Program-made: the position numbers and the translations under genes
The notes under the pieces: generated by a model
Told to the model about the DNA's origin: nothing
The model's input: the letters and a program-made list of their open reading frames with translations, nothing else
The model's database searches: none
From: Sulfitobacter mediterraneus
Lineage (GTDB): Bacteria; Pseudomonadota; Alphaproteobacteria; Rhodobacterales; Rhodobacteraceae
Direction: 5' to 3'
DNA: 64,000 nucleotides
Assembly: GCF_016801775.1 (NCBI RefSeq)
Contig: NZ_CP069004.1
Coordinates: 2,170,001 to 2,234,000 of the forward strand
Shown: piece after piece, positions 1 to 9,272 of the stretch
How the letters are laid out: each line of letters opens with the position of its first letter
Numbering within the stretch: position 1 is the first letter of the stretch

Positions 1-1024
1 CAGCACGTTCGTCTGCGCTATACGACAGCTTCCGTCCCTTCGAAGGCCAACTGAAAAGCCCCACTCCTTGTCCGATTCCGAGATCATACCCAATCTGGGC
101 CGCCCGCATTACCGCGTCTTCAAACGAATTATTGAACCCATGAATGAAAATTGTGGCTCTTTCCTGATTTTTCATTTTCTTAGTGGACGCAATTATATGT
201 TGAAAGAAGAGCTCTTCATCCAACGAAATGATGGAATCCAAACGCAGTCGGTCGTCTTTCATATTCACTAGGCGCTTCCACAATGGAGAGCCAAGCGAAC
301 CTACTCTATGGCCTTCTGGAACAGTAACTTCGCACAGGCCAAAACTCAATTTTTCCGCTTCTGTCGCTTTGAAACCGCTGAGAGCTCCTCGTTCAATTAT
401 GGGCTCACGATTTGTCCCAAAAAAGACATCATATCTATTTTTGGAAGTTCGGCGGTTGTCATCAGTTGAGGTAGAATCAATGCCCGTACTCAAGCGAAAC
501 CCAATTCGCGGCCCTGAGACACTTGCCTGATAGTCTTGCCTGCTGGCAAACACCTGCGCCCCTTGCCTTTCTAGGCTACCTATTTGCTCCGGGCGTAAAT
601 CTAACCCAATAAATTTGGCGCTAGCTACTTCCGACTGTTCAAATTCAAAACCATTTGCAATGGTCCGTTCAAAAACTGCGCCTGCGAAGGTCGAGTTTTC
701 GCAGGCTGCAAAAGACAGGTCGGCATCCTTGAACTTCGCGTTATCGAAATTGGACAAAGACAAATCAGCTTCGCGGAGATCAGCACCAGTAAAATCAGCT
801 CCTTGAAAATTTAGATGGGAAAGGTCGGAACCTCGCAAGTCGGCCCCAGATAGATTAATCCTCTCAAATGTTCTGGAGGTTTTTGGGGACTCTCTAAAAT
901 CAGGTGGAAGATTATTGAAAAAGTTAACACCCGATAGGTTTGGCGAGAAGTCGATGCGCTTTCGACGCTTATTCCAAGCCTTGACTCCTTCTTTCAGCCA
1001 TTCCTGATGTACTGGTTTTGGCAT
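1..1024 (-). CDS. Pentapeptide-repeat protein fused to a DUF900-type alpha/beta hydrolase (3' partial)
   Basis: I translated this frame by hand; it stays open to the left edge, giving 341 codons without the C-terminus. The ATG at 1024 follows AGGAGAG with good spacing. Residues about 55-142 are pentapeptide repeats of the A(D/N)LXX kind (SGADLRGSDL, GADFTGADLREADLS). After a linker, FFGTNREPI (about 201-209) and TIFIHGFNNSFEDAV (about 291-305) match the start of COG4782/DUF900 esterase-like hydrolases; the nucleophile Ser would lie past the edge. No signal peptide is visible. The gene is visibly more AT-rich than the neighbouring ribosomal genes and sits where rplB would follow rplW, suggesting acquisition. 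Domain calls are solid; function and substrate are unknown. Confidence 0.8.
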   Translation of the reverse strand, partial: MPKPVHQEWLKEGVKAWNKRRKRIDFSPNLSGVNFFNNLPPDFRESPKTSRTFERINLSGADLRGSDLSHLNFQGADFTGADLREADLSLSNFDNAKFKDADLSFAACENSTFAGAVFERTIANGFEFEQSEVASAKFIGLDLRPEQIGSLERQGAQVFASRQDYQASVSGPRIGFRLSTGIDSTSTDDNRRTSKNRYDVFFGTNREPIIERGALSGFKATEAEKLSFGLCEVTVPEGHRVGSLGSPLWKRLVNMKDDRLRLDSIISLDEELFFQHIIASTKKMKNQERATIFIHGFNNSFEDAVMRAAQIGYDLGIGQGVGLFSWPSKGRKLSYSADERA

Positions 1025-1321
1025 CCACTCTCCTGCCACTGGTTTGCGCTAGGCTTCCAACTAGCTTCAAACTTAATTCTAAATTGCAATAAAAATACCA
1101 TAGGCAGACGCCCAACGCTATTCCAGCATGAAGGTCTTTAACCCAACCGCTCATAAAACGTCATCCGGGCATTCCTTCGACAGCGCTAACAACGCTGGCA
1201 TCCGCGTCACGTCGCTCTCGTTTTGGCTTAACCTGTGTACCAATGCCGCCCGCTGCAAGGTCGGTTGAATGCACTGCCAACGGGGTTGGGAGCCAAAAGC
1301 GCACCCCAAGGTCAGGACGCA

Positions 1322-1353
1322 AAAAGCCCCCCGCGTTTCCGCGAGGGGCTTTT
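1322..1353 (-). terminator. Rho-independent terminator after rplW
   Basis: Arms 1322-1335 and 1340-1353 pair over 14 positions with one mismatch around a TTTC loop. Read on the minus strand the stem ends in CTTTTTG. It closes the rpsJ-rplC-rplD-rplW unit, so this S10 operon ends here instead of running on into rplB. Confidence 0.85.
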
Positions 1354-1366
1354 CTATCTTCAGCGT

Positions 1367-1384
1367 GGCGGGGTGAACCCCGCC
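1367..1384. repeat. GGCGGGG-TGAA-CCCCGCC palindrome
   Basis: A 7-bp perfect stem with a TGAA loop just after the rplW stop. Near-identical units occur at 8460-8477, 8495-8512, 26421-26438 and 26452-26469, always in gaps of the ribosomal gene chain. Confidence 0.75.
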
Positions 1385-1393
1385 CTGCGGTCT

Positions 1394-1690
1394 TTACAGA
1401 CCGGTGCTCACGTCAATCGTGTTGCCTTCTTCCAGCGTCACATAGGCCTTTTTCACGTCTTTACGCTTACCAATCTGGCCGCGGAAACGTTTGACCTTGC
1501 CTTTGGTGATGGTCGTGTTCACGGCCTTCACCTTGACACCAAAGAGCGCCTCAACGGCCTCTTTGATCATCGGCTTGTTGCTGTCCATCGCCACTTCGAA
1601 AACAACGGCGTTCGCTTCGGACGCCATGGTTGCTTTCTCGGTGATGATCGGCTTGCGGATCACGTCGTAGTGGTTGTGCTTGGCGCTCAT
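1394..1690 (-). CDS. rplW: 50S ribosomal protein L23
   Basis: A 98-residue protein with the family size and sequence, including [15 protein letters not shown] near the N-terminus and [19 protein letters not shown] in the rRNA-binding C-terminal part. L23 sits at the peptide exit tunnel and is a docking site for trigger factor and SRP. It is the last gene of this S10 unit. Its ATG overlaps the rplD stop by 4 nt (1687-1690), implying translational coupling. A strong terminator follows, so rplB must be transcribed elsewhere or beyond the left edge. Confidence 0.97.
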   Translation of the reverse strand: MSAKHNHYDVIRKPIITEKATMASEANAVVFEVAMDSNKPMIKEAVEALFGVKVKAVNTTITKGKVKRFRGQIGKRKDVKKAYVTLEEGNTIDVSTGL

Positions 1691-2304
1691 TTCAAACGGG
1701 CCTCCAGTGCTTCGATACCCGCTTTGGTGATCACCAGAGTGTCACGCTTCAGGATATCATATACGTTTGCACCCATTGTCGGCAGGATATCCAGACCTTC
1801 AATGTTGCGGGCAGCCTGAGCGAAGTTTTCGTTCACGGATGCACCGTCGATGACCAATGCACGCTTCCAGCCGAGGCTGGAGATCTGCTTGGCCAGTGCG
1901 GCAGTTTTGCCTTCGGATGCGGCTTCGTCGATGATGACCAGCTCGCCCGCTTTGGCTTTGGCGGACAGCGCATGGCGCAGGCCCAGCTTGCGGAACTTCT
2001 TGGTCAGCTCGTGGCCGTGGCTGCGCGGGGTTGGACCCTTGTAGATACCACCTTTACGGAAGATCGGCGCGTTGCGGTCACCGTGGCGTGCGCCGCCGGT
2101 GCCTTTTTGGCGATAGATCTTCTTGGTCGAATAGGAGGTCTCGGACCGGGTCTTTACCTTGTGCGTGCCCGCCTGCGCATTGTTACGCTGCCAGCGCACA
2201 ACACGGTGCAGGATGTCGGCGCGTGGTTCAAGACCGAACAGGGCCTCGTCCAGGTCTACCGAACCGGCTTTGCCGCCGTCGAGTTTGATGACATCGAGTT
2301 TCAT
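1687..2304 (-). CDS. rplD: 50S ribosomal protein L4
   Basis: A 205-residue protein of normal length. The tunnel-loop region shows [18 protein letters not shown] at about residues 65-82, followed by [13 protein letters not shown] and the globular Rossmann-like half. L4 binds 23S rRNA and lines the exit tunnel. Start and stop overlap rplC and rplW by 4 nt each, so rplC-rplD-rplW form one tightly coupled run. Confidence 0.97.
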   Translation of the reverse strand: MKLDVIKLDGGKAGSVDLDEALFGLEPRADILHRVVRWQRNNAQAGTHKVKTRSETSYSTKKIYRQKGTGGARHGDRNAPIFRKGGIYKGPTPRSHGHELTKKFRKLGLRHALSAKAKAGELVIIDEAASEGKTAALAKQISSLGWKRALVIDGASVNENFAQAARNIEGLDILPTMGANVYDILKRDTLVITKAGIEALEARLK

Positions 2305-3137
2305 GCGTCACCTTCTTTCTTGTCTGCATCGTCACCGGCTGGTGCTTCTGCGGCTTCCATCGCGGCCTGCTCTGCTGCTGCGGCCTCGGCTGCTGCTGCT
2401 TCTGCTTCGGCCTCTGCGGCGGCGGCTGCTTCTTCAGCGGCTTTCGCAGCTTCTTTGGCAGCGGATGCCAGCGCGGCTGGTACAATCGCGTTCTCAGGGA
2501 ACGGCTTTTTCACCGCGTCCTTGATTGTCACCCAACCACCTTTGGAGCCTGGAACCGCACCTTTGACCATGATCAGGCCACGGGCTGTGTCGGTTTTCAC
2601 AACTTCAAGGTTCTGGGTTGTCACGCGGGCGGCGCCCATGTGACCGGCCATTTTCTTGCCTTTGAAAACCTTACCGGGATCCTGACACTGACCGGTGGAA
2701 CCGTGCGAACGGTGAGAGATCGAAACACCGTGTGTCGCACGCAGACCGCCAAAGTTGTGGCGCTTCATCGCACCGGCAAAACCTTTACCGATGGATGTGC
2801 CCGCAACGTCAACATACTGACCTGCGAAGTAGTGATCCGCGATGATCTCTTCGCCAACCGGCAGCATCGCATCCGGGTCAACGCGGAATTCAGCAACCTT
2901 ACGCTTTGGTTCAACCTTTGCTGCTGCAAAGTGGCCGCGCATCGCCTTGGACGTCCGCTTGGCTTTGGCTGTACCGGCACCCAGCTGAACAGCAACATAG
3001 CCGTCCTTCTCGATGGTACGCTGTGCAACAACCTGCAGGTTATCGAGCTGAAGAACGGTTACAGGGATCTGCTTGCCATCTTCCATGAACAGACGGGTCA
3101 TGCCCATCTTTTTTGCAATAACGCCTGAGCGCAACAT
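2301..3137 (-). CDS. rplC: 50S ribosomal protein L3 with an Ala/Glu-rich C-terminal tail
   Basis: The first ~215 residues are ordinary L3, with [17 protein letters not shown] at the start and the central loop region [17 protein letters not shown]. The protein then continues ~60 residues in a low-complexity stretch of Ala and Glu ending in [11 protein letters not shown]. That makes 278 residues against about 210 for the textbook form. Such tails are known in alphaproteobacterial L3; their role is not established. An 18-nt gap separates it from rpsJ upstream and it overlaps rplD by 4 nt. Confidence 0.97.
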   Translation of the reverse strand: MLRSGVIAKKMGMTRLFMEDGKQIPVTVLQLDNLQVVAQRTIEKDGYVAVQLGAGTAKAKRTSKAMRGHFAAAKVEPKRKVAEFRVDPDAMLPVGEEIIADHYFAGQYVDVAGTSIGKGFAGAMKRHNFGGLRATHGVSISHRSHGSTGQCQDPGKVFKGKKMAGHMGAARVTTQNLEVVKTDTARGLIMVKGAVPGSKGGWVTIKDAVKKPFPENAIVPAALASAAKEAAKAAEEAAAAAEAEAEAAAAEAAAAEQAAMEAAEAPAGDDADKKEGDA

Positions 3138-3155
3138 GATATTACCCTCCTACGC

Positions 3156-3476
3156 TTATGACTGCAGCTTGATCTCGACGTCCACACCAGCGGCGAGGTC
3201 GAGCTTCATCAGCGCGTCCACGGTCTGGGGGGTCGGATCAACGATATCCAGCATACGCTTGTGCGTGCGGATCTCGAACTGGTCACGGGATTTCTTGTCC
3301 ACGTGTGGGCCACGCAGAACGGTGAATTTTTCGATCTTGTTCGGCAGCGGAATGGGGCCACGAACAGAAGCGCCTGTGCGCTTTGCGGTGTTGACGATTT
3401 CCTGGGTGGAGGCATCAAGCACCCGATAATCAAACGCCTTCAGGCGGATGCGGATGTTTTGGCTTTGAGCGGCCAT
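3156..3476 (-). CDS. rpsJ: 30S ribosomal protein S10 (NusE)
   Basis: A 106-residue protein with the S10 signature [20 protein letters not shown] and the C-terminal [16 protein letters not shown]. It is a small-subunit head protein and, with NusB, part of antitermination complexes. Two in-frame ATGs lie two codons apart (3482 and 3476). The second was chosen because AAGGG then sits at a proper distance (8 nt) and the product begins [13 protein letters not shown] like its family. It is first in the unit with rplC, rplD and rplW. Confidence 0.96.
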   Translation of the reverse strand: MAAQSQNIRIRLKAFDYRVLDASTQEIVNTAKRTGASVRGPIPLPNKIEKFTVLRGPHVDKKSRDQFEIRTHKRMLDIVDPTPQTVDALMKLDLAAGVDVEIKLQS

Positions 3477-3775
3477 ATGCATATCCCTTACTTGGGGATT
3501 TTAACGGAGAGGAAGATATACGCTCATCGCAGACCTTCATCGCGTCATATGTCAACTGAAACGGGGCGCGCATGAACGCACCCCGAGGCAGTGGGGGTGC
3601 TATAGGGGGAGTCGCGGGGCATGGCAAGGGGGTTTTGAAAACTCCCCTGTTTTCAGAACCGGTGCGCAAGATCGCTTCTCTTGGGACGGGACCGCTCGGA
3701 CCGTCAGCGTTCAACCAAAGCAGGTGGAGTACACCCGGAGTGATAGCTCAAACAATGTCATTCGCCCCATATCCC

Positions 3776-3852
3776 GATGTCTTTAAAGACATCGCACCGG
3801 ACCTTTTGAAAGGTCCGATTGGGGGTCTGCCGCAGACCGGGGCTCACCCCGG
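3776..3852. repeat. Cluster of four adjacent short hairpins
   Basis: Directly visible palindromes: 3776-3793 (GATGTCTTTAAAGACATC, perfect), 3798-3817 (CGGACCTTT-TG-AAAGGTCCG), 3824-3838 (GGTCTG-CCG-CAGACC) and 3837-3852 (CCGGGG-CTCA-CCCCGG, overlapping the previous one). Their function is unknown. They lie between the tuf1 terminator and rpsJ. Confidence 0.75.
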
Positions 3853-3871
3853 CACAGCACGACCCAACGCA

Positions 3872-3900
3872 AAAGGCCGCCCCGGTGAGGAGCGGCCTTT
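3872..3900 (-). terminator. Terminator after tuf1
   Basis: AAAGGCCGC (3872-3880) pairs with GCGGCCTTT (3892-3900), followed on the minus strand by TTTT. The same terminator and flanking leader are found after tuf2 (32843-32871). Confidence 0.8.
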
Positions 3901-4015
3901 GTTGTTTCAGCACCTGTGTGCCAACACCTTGCTCTCGTGTTCTTTTCCCAAGGGTAAAAGACACTACCGCAAGGCGTCGCACGCGGCAGGCTTTGCTGGC
4001 GCAAAGCCGCCGTGC

Positions 4016-5191
4016 TTACTCAGTGATCTTGGACACAACGCCCGCGCCGACCGTACGGCCACCTTCGCGGATCGCGAAGCGCAGACCCTGCTCCATCGCG
4101 ATAGGCGCGATCAGCTCAACGTCGAACTTCAGGTTGTCGCCTGGCATAACCATTTCAGTACCCTCAGGCAGCTGAACAGTGCCGGTCACATCTGTGGTCC
4201 GGAAGTAGAACTGTGGACGGTAGTTCGCAAAGAATGGCGTGTGACGGCCACCTTCTTCCTTGGTCAGGATATAGGCTTCGGCTTCGAACTTGGTGTGCGG
4301 GGTCACGGAACCGGGCTTACACAGAACCTGGCCACGCTCAACACCGTCACGGTCCACACCGCGCAGCAATGCGCCGATGTTGTCGCCCGCTTCGCCGCTG
4401 TCCAGCAGCTTGCGGAACATTTCAACGCCTGTGCAGGTGGTTTTCTTGGTGTCGCGGATACCAACGATTTCGATCTCGTCGCCCACGTTGATCACACCGC
4501 GCTCAACACGGCCGGTCACAACTGTACCACGGCCGGAAATCGAGAACACGTCTTCCACAGGCATCAGGAACGGCTGGTCAACCGCACGTGCAGGTGTCGG
4601 GATGTACTCGTCCACAGCCGCCATCAGTTCTTTGATTTTCTCTTCGCCGATTTCTGGCTTGTTGCCTTCCATCGCCGCCAGAGCGGAGCCCGCAATGATC
4701 GGAATATCGTCGCCTGGGTACTCGTAAGAGGACAGCAGCTCGCGGATTTCCATTTCCACCAGTTCCAGCAGCTCTTCGTCGTCGACCTGGTCAACCTTGT
4801 TCATGAAGACAACCATGTAAGGGATGCCAACCTGGCGGCCCAGCAGGATGTGCTCACGCGTCTGTGGCATCGGGCCATCAGCGGCGTTCACAACCAGGAT
4901 CGCGCCGTCCATCTGCGCCGCACCGGTGATCATGTTCTTGACGTAGTCAGCGTGGCCGGGGCAGTCGACGTGCGCGTAGTGACGCGCTTCGGTTTCATAC
5001 TCAACGTGTGCGGTCGAGATCGTGATCCCGCGGGCCTTCTCTTCGGGCGCGCCGTCAATCTGATCATACGCCTTGAAGTCACCAAAATACTTGGTGATCG
5101 CCGCTGTCAGCGTCGTTTTACCGTGGTCAACGTGGCCAATCGTGCCAATGTTGACGTGCGGCTTATTACGTTCAAACTTTTCCTTTGCCAT
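4016..5191 (-). CDS. tuf: Elongation factor Tu (copy 1)
   Basis: A 391-residue EF-Tu that delivers aminoacyl-tRNA to the ribosome using GTP. The GTPase motifs are GHVDHGKTT (about 18-26), DCPGHADY and NKVD, followed by the two beta-barrel domains. The protein is identical to copy 2 at 32977-34152; by eye the genes differ at only about ten synonymous sites. It lies 24 nt downstream of a lipoprotein gene that is coupled to fusA, so it is probably transcribed with fusA. A stem-loop (3989-4008) and a terminator (3872-3900) follow. Confidence 0.98.
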   Translation of the reverse strand: MAKEKFERNKPHVNIGTIGHVDHGKTTLTAAITKYFGDFKAYDQIDGAPEEKARGITISTAHVEYETEARHYAHVDCPGHADYVKNMITGAAQMDGAILVVNAADGPMPQTREHILLGRQVGIPYMVVFMNKVDQVDDEELLELVEMEIRELLSSYEYPGDDIPIIAGSALAAMEGNKPEIGEEKIKELMAAVDEYIPTPARAVDQPFLMPVEDVFSISGRGTVVTGRVERGVINVGDEIEIVGIRDTKKTTCTGVEMFRKLLDSGEAGDNIGALLRGVDRDGVERGQVLCKPGSVTPHTKFEAEAYILTKEEGGRHTPFFANYRPQFYFRTTDVTGTVQLPEGTEMVMPGDNLKFDVELIAPIAMEQGLRFAIREGGRTVGAGVVSKITE

Positions 5192-5215
5192 GGTAGTGGC
5201 TCCTTCTTAATTCAG

Positions 5216-5746
5216 TTATTTCTCTGCGCCGAGCAGGCGCTTGCGGACATCCTGAGAGAAGCCCACGATTGTTGCTTTGTAGTCCTGCTCAGGGGTTTGA
5301 TCCGCCTTCACAGCCGCACCGACCAACCCACCGAGCGCCCATCCGCCCTTGGCTGTGCCGTAGACCTTGGTAGGTTCGAGAACCACCGTGCCATTGCGGG
5401 CATCTTTGACAGTCAGCACACCGGAGATTGTGCTTGTGCCGCCAACCAGCAAGGCCTGACCTGGAGAGACCAGGTGGAATTGCGTGATGGAGACCTCTGC
5501 CTTGACGGGCCGATTCCCGACTGACCCATCCTTGAGATAGGCCAGCAGGTGATTGCGGACATCCGCCTGGATTTTTTCGGGGGCGACGGTGATCTGCCGC
5601 CCCTTCACACCTTCGATTTGCGAAACGTCAACCGACACATCCACAACCTTGAGGCTCCCCGCTGTCTGTTCATCCAGCAGCGGTTCCGCACAGGCTGCAA
5701 CGGCTGTCAAAGCAGCCATTGCAAGGAATGAACGCCGGTTCATCAT
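5216..5746 (-). CDS. Putative lipoprotein between fusA and tuf
   Basis: A 176-residue protein with a basic start (MMNRR), a hydrophobic stretch and a lipobox-like AVAAC at about residue 19, so probably an exported lipoprotein. The ATG overlaps the fusA stop (TGATG), and a second ATG follows one codon later; an upstream GTG is possible but unnecessary. The mature part is predicted beta-rich, with SITQFHLVSPGQALLVGG about 105 residues in. It loosely resembles the lipoprotein beside tuf2 (34273-34839), especially around this segment. I do not recognise a function. A gene here inside the fusA-tuf unit is unusual. Confidence 0.85.
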   Translation of the reverse strand: MMNRRSFLAMAALTAVAACAEPLLDEQTAGSLKVVDVSVDVSQIEGVKGRQITVAPEKIQADVRNHLLAYLKDGSVGNRPVKAEVSITQFHLVSPGQALLVGGTSTISGVLTVKDARNGTVVLEPTKVYGTAKGGWALGGLVGAAVKADQTPEQDYKATIVGFSQDVRKRLLGAEK

Positions 5747-7866
5747 CACGCGAACTTTGCCTGAATCTCGTCAGAGATGTTCTGAGGAACGGCTTCGTAG
5801 TGGTCGAACTGCATGGTGAAGTTCGCACGACCAGAAGACATCGAACGCAGGGTGTTGATGTAGCCGAACATGTTCGCCAGAGGCACGAAGGCGTCGATGG
5901 CAATCGCGTTACCGCGGGTGTCCTGACCCTGTACCTGACCGCGACGGGATGTCAGATCGCCGATGATGCCGCCTGTGTATTCTTCAGGCGTGACAACTTC
6001 GACTTTCATGATCGGCTCAAGCATTTTCGCGCCGGCTTTTTTCATGCCTTCGCGCATACCCATACGGGCCGCGATTTCGAACGCCAGAACCGAGGAGTCA
6101 ACGTCATGGAACTTACCGTCGATCAGGGCCACTTTGAAGTCGATCACAGGGAAGCCCGCCAGCGGACCGGAGTCCATGACCGACTGGATACCTTTTTCAA
6201 CACCCGGGATGTATTCCTTTGGAACAGCACCACCAACGATGCGGCTCTCAAACGAATAACCTTCGCCTGGCTCGGTTGGCATCAGGATCATTTTCACTTC
6301 AGCAAACTGACCGGAACCACCGGACTGTTTCTTGTGGGTGTAAGTGATCTCAGCTTCACGAGAGATGGTCTCACGATAAGCAACCTGAGGCGCACCGATG
6401 TTCGCTTCAACTTTGAATTCACGCTTCAGACGGTCCACAAGGATGTCGAGGTGAAGTTCGCCCATGCCCTTCATGATGGTCTGACCGGATTCCAGATCAG
6501 TCTCAACACGGAAGGATGGATCCTCGGCAGCCAAACGCTGAAGGCCAATGCCCATTTTCTCTTGGTCAGCCTTCGTTTTTGGCTCAACCGCGATCTCGAT
6601 CACCGGATCAGGGAAGGTCATTGTTTCCAGAACCACAGGATCGTTGACGGCGCAAAGCGTGTCACCTGTTGTGGTGTCTTTCAGACCCGCCAGCGCGATG
6701 ATGTCGCCTGCGAATGCTTCGGTGATTTCCTCACGGTCGTTGGAGTGCATCATCATCATCCGGCCAACGCGCTCTTTACGCTGCTTGGTGGAGTTCAGAA
6801 GCGTGTCACCTTTGTTCAACACACCAGAGTAGATGCGTGTGAACGTCAGTGTACCCACAAACGGGTCGTTCATGATTTTGAACGCAAGGCCAGAGAACGC
6901 CATGTTATCGTCCGCGCGGCGGGCAATGTTACGTGTTTCTGTCTCATCGCCTGGCTTGAAGCCCATGTAGTCAACAACATCCATCGGGGATGGCAGATAG
7001 TCGATCACCGCGTTGAGCAGCGGCTGAACGCCTTTGTTCTTGAACGCGGAGCCACACAGAACGGGGATGAATTTGATGGCCAGAGTACCGGCACGGATCA
7101 AACGGCGCAGTGTTGGCACATCCGGCTCAGCACCGTCCATCAGGTAGTTTTCCATCGCGTCATCGTCCATTTCGACGGCGACTTCGATCATTTTGGCGCG
7201 CCATTCGTCGGCCAGCTCTTTCAAGCTGTCGCGGATCGGGCGTTTTTCCCAGGATGCGCCGAGGTCTTCACCGGCCCAGACCCATTCTTCCATGGTGACC
7301 AGATCAACCATGCCTTCCAATTCGGTTTCTGACCCGATTGGAATCTGGATCGGACAAGGTGTGGCACCTGTACGGTCTTGGATCATGTGAACGCAGTTGA
7401 AGAAGTCCGCGCCGATTTTGTCCATCTTGTTGACGAACACGATACGTGGAACTTTATAACGGTCGGCCTGGCGCCAAACGGTTTCGGTTTGCGGCTCGAC
7501 ACCGGCGTTGGCGTCCAGAACAGCAACAGCGCCGTCGAGAACAGCCAAGGAACGCTCAACTTCGATAGTGAAGTCAACGTGGCCAGGCGTGTCGATGATG
7601 TTCATCCGGTGCTTGGGCGTGTCCGCCGTTGCGCCGTCCTCTGTACGCTCCCAGAACGTGGTGGTCGCAGCGGAAGTGATGGTGATACCACGTTCCTGTT
7701 CTTGCTCCATCCAGTCCATCGTGGCGGCGCCATCATGCACCTCACCGATGTTGTGGGATTTGCCTGTATAATACAGGATACGTTCGGAACATGTGGTCTT
7801 GCCGGCATCAATGTGAGCCATGATGCCGAAGTTGCGATAGCGGTCTAGCGGATAGTCGCGTGCCAT
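5746..7866 (-). CDS. fusA: Elongation factor G
   Basis: A 706-residue translocation GTPase. G motifs: AHIDAGKTT (about 18-26), DTPGHVDF and NKMDK. Domain IV contains [16 protein letters not shown], and the C-terminus has [18 protein letters not shown]. Length and sequence are typical of bacterial EF-G1. It follows rpsG by 95 nt; that gap contains a GC-rich hairpin (7923-7945) without a T-run, probably a processing or stability element. Its stop overlaps the start of a lipoprotein gene. Confidence 0.98.
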   Translation of the reverse strand: MARDYPLDRYRNFGIMAHIDAGKTTCSERILYYTGKSHNIGEVHDGAATMDWMEQEQERGITITSAATTTFWERTEDGATADTPKHRMNIIDTPGHVDFTIEVERSLAVLDGAVAVLDANAGVEPQTETVWRQADRYKVPRIVFVNKMDKIGADFFNCVHMIQDRTGATPCPIQIPIGSETELEGMVDLVTMEEWVWAGEDLGASWEKRPIRDSLKELADEWRAKMIEVAVEMDDDAMENYLMDGAEPDVPTLRRLIRAGTLAIKFIPVLCGSAFKNKGVQPLLNAVIDYLPSPMDVVDYMGFKPGDETETRNIARRADDNMAFSGLAFKIMNDPFVGTLTFTRIYSGVLNKGDTLLNSTKQRKERVGRMMMMHSNDREEITEAFAGDIIALAGLKDTTTGDTLCAVNDPVVLETMTFPDPVIEIAVEPKTKADQEKMGIGLQRLAAEDPSFRVETDLESGQTIMKGMGELHLDILVDRLKREFKVEANIGAPQVAYRETISREAEITYTHKKQSGGSGQFAEVKMILMPTEPGEGYSFESRIVGGAVPKEYIPGVEKGIQSVMDSGPLAGFPVIDFKVALIDGKFHDVDSSVLAFEIAARMGMREGMKKAGAKMLEPIMKVEVVTPEEYTGGIIGDLTSRRGQVQGQDTRGNAIAIDAFVPLANMFGYINTLRSMSSGRANFTMQFDHYEAVPQNISDEIQAKFA

Positions 7867-7961
7867 TTGAAAAGCTTCCTCAGGAGTGTGCTTTGAAAAG
7901 GGCCAAAGCCCAATGAAACGATGGGGCCCAGCGGATCTGAGCCCCGATCTTTTGATCTAGA

Positions 7962-8512
<551 letters not shown>

Positions 8513-8519
8513 ACTGCGA

Positions 8520-8891
8520 TTACTTGGGACGCTTGGCGCCATACTTGGAACGGCGCTGCTTACGGTCTTTAACGCCCTGAGTATCCAGAACACCGCGCAG
8601 GATGTGGTAACGCACACCGGGAAGGTCTTTTACACGACCGCCGCGGATCAGAACCACAGAGTGTTCCTGAAGGTTGTGGCTTTCACCGGGAATGTAGGAG
8701 ATCACTTCGAAACCGTTTGTCAGGCGCACTTTGGCCACTTTCCGCATCGCGGAGTTCGGTTTCTTAGGAGTGGTTGTATAAACGCGCGTACATACGCCGC
8801 GCTTTTGTGGGCACTCTTGCAAGTGCATGGATTTGGATCGTTTGATTTTAGGCTGCCGCGGTTTGCGGATCAGCTGCTGGATCGTTGGCAT
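8520..8891 (-). CDS. rpsL: 30S ribosomal protein S12
   Basis: A 123-residue protein with [17 protein letters not shown] (about 41-57) and [13 protein letters not shown]. The two lysines whose mutation gives streptomycin resistance are present (Lys43 and Lys88), so the sequence is of the sensitive type. It is first in the rpsL-rpsG-fusA run, behind a consensus-like promoter at 9158-9186 and a leader of about 260 nt. Confidence 0.98.
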   Translation of the reverse strand: MPTIQQLIRKPRQPKIKRSKSMHLQECPQKRGVCTRVYTTTPKKPNSAMRKVAKVRLTNGFEVISYIPGESHNLQEHSVVLIRGGRVKDLPGVRYHILRGVLDTQGVKDRKQRRSKYGAKRPK

Positions 8892-9272
8892 TCAGGTTAT
8901 CCCCGTCTTAGCTCACATGGTGCACGAGGAGGCCCCCATGCGGTTTCAAATTCAATGCTTTGCATCATGCAAAGACTTCTGCGTGGCCCTCTGTCAGCGC
9001 CGCACGTCGTGCAACGCAAAATCACCGCAGCGTTTCCGTACCGGGGAAAACGAGGCGGTGGGGCTACAGAGGATCGGGTCAGCATTAGACCGGATCTTGA
9101 CCACTTTGGTTCTGATGTCGGTTTGGCGGGTTTTCCCCCACCTTCCGAGATAGCGGGCGTATAGGAGGTTGCAGCCCAGCTGTCAACAGCTGCCCCTCCC
9201 TTGCGCAGACTGGCGCAGGCTGCAATGCTGTCGGCATATTGCTGACCCTTCTGTGACAAGGCCCGCCCCTAT
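8892..9272. other. Long rpsL leader and divergent promoter region
   Basis: About 380 bases without a gene. It holds the rpsL promoter (9158-9186) and, between that and rpsL, about 260 nt of untranslated leader. The leader includes a perfect hairpin CTTTGCAT-C-ATGCAAAG (8958-8974). The plus-strand glycosyltransferase at 9273 must also be expressed from here, but I see no clear promoter for it. Confidence 0.65.
9158..9186 (-). promoter_or_regulatory. Sigma-70-type promoter for rpsL-rpsG-fusA
   Basis: On the minus strand TTGACA (9181-9186, a perfect -35) is followed after exactly 17 bp by TATACG (9158-9163). This is the best promoter match seen in the window, and the position fits the start of the str operon. 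Confidence 0.65.

Larger units (their letters stand above)
1025..1393. other. Intergenic region between rplW and the hydrolase gene
   Basis: About 370 bases without a convincing gene. The rplW-proximal part holds a GC-rich palindrome (1367-1384) and a terminator (1322-1353). The rest is AT-rich and should contain the promoter of the hydrolase gene, but I see no clear -35/-10 pair. A 61-codon frame at 969-1154 on the minus strand overlaps the hydrolase start and is not supported. Confidence 0.7.
3477..4015. other. Intergenic region between tuf1 and rpsJ, dense in hairpins
   Basis: About 540 bases without a convincing gene, though a long antisense frame crosses it. The tuf1-proximal part has a stem-loop just after the stop (3989-4008), a terminator (3872-3900) and a run of perfect short palindromes (3776-3852). 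A further TTTTGAAAA-centred hairpin lies at about 3628-3647. The rpsJ promoter should lie between this and 3477; a TTGACA is present at 3550-3555 (minus), but no good -10 is found at 16-18 bp. Confidence 0.7.

Noticed and set aside
969..1154. Possible 61-residue peptide upstream of the pentapeptide/hydrolase gene
   Set aside because: It overlaps the start of the better-supported gene in another frame and lacks a ribosome site.
2159..2524. Ala/Leu/Arg-rich frames over the end of rplC
   Set aside because: Low-complexity reading of the repetitive codons of the L3 tail.
3550..3555. TTGACA upstream of rpsJ as a promoter -35
   Set aside because: No acceptable -10 at 16-18 bp; the nearest TATATC is too far (about 28 bp).
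3572..5524. Long plus-strand open frame of 650 codons
   Set aside because: It lies antisense to tuf1 and its lipoprotein, in the frame kept open by the high-GC third positions of those genes. It has no ribosome site or known motif.
5719..7332. Plus-strand open frame of 537 codons across fusA
   Set aside because: Antisense shadow of fusA with the same GC-skew cause.
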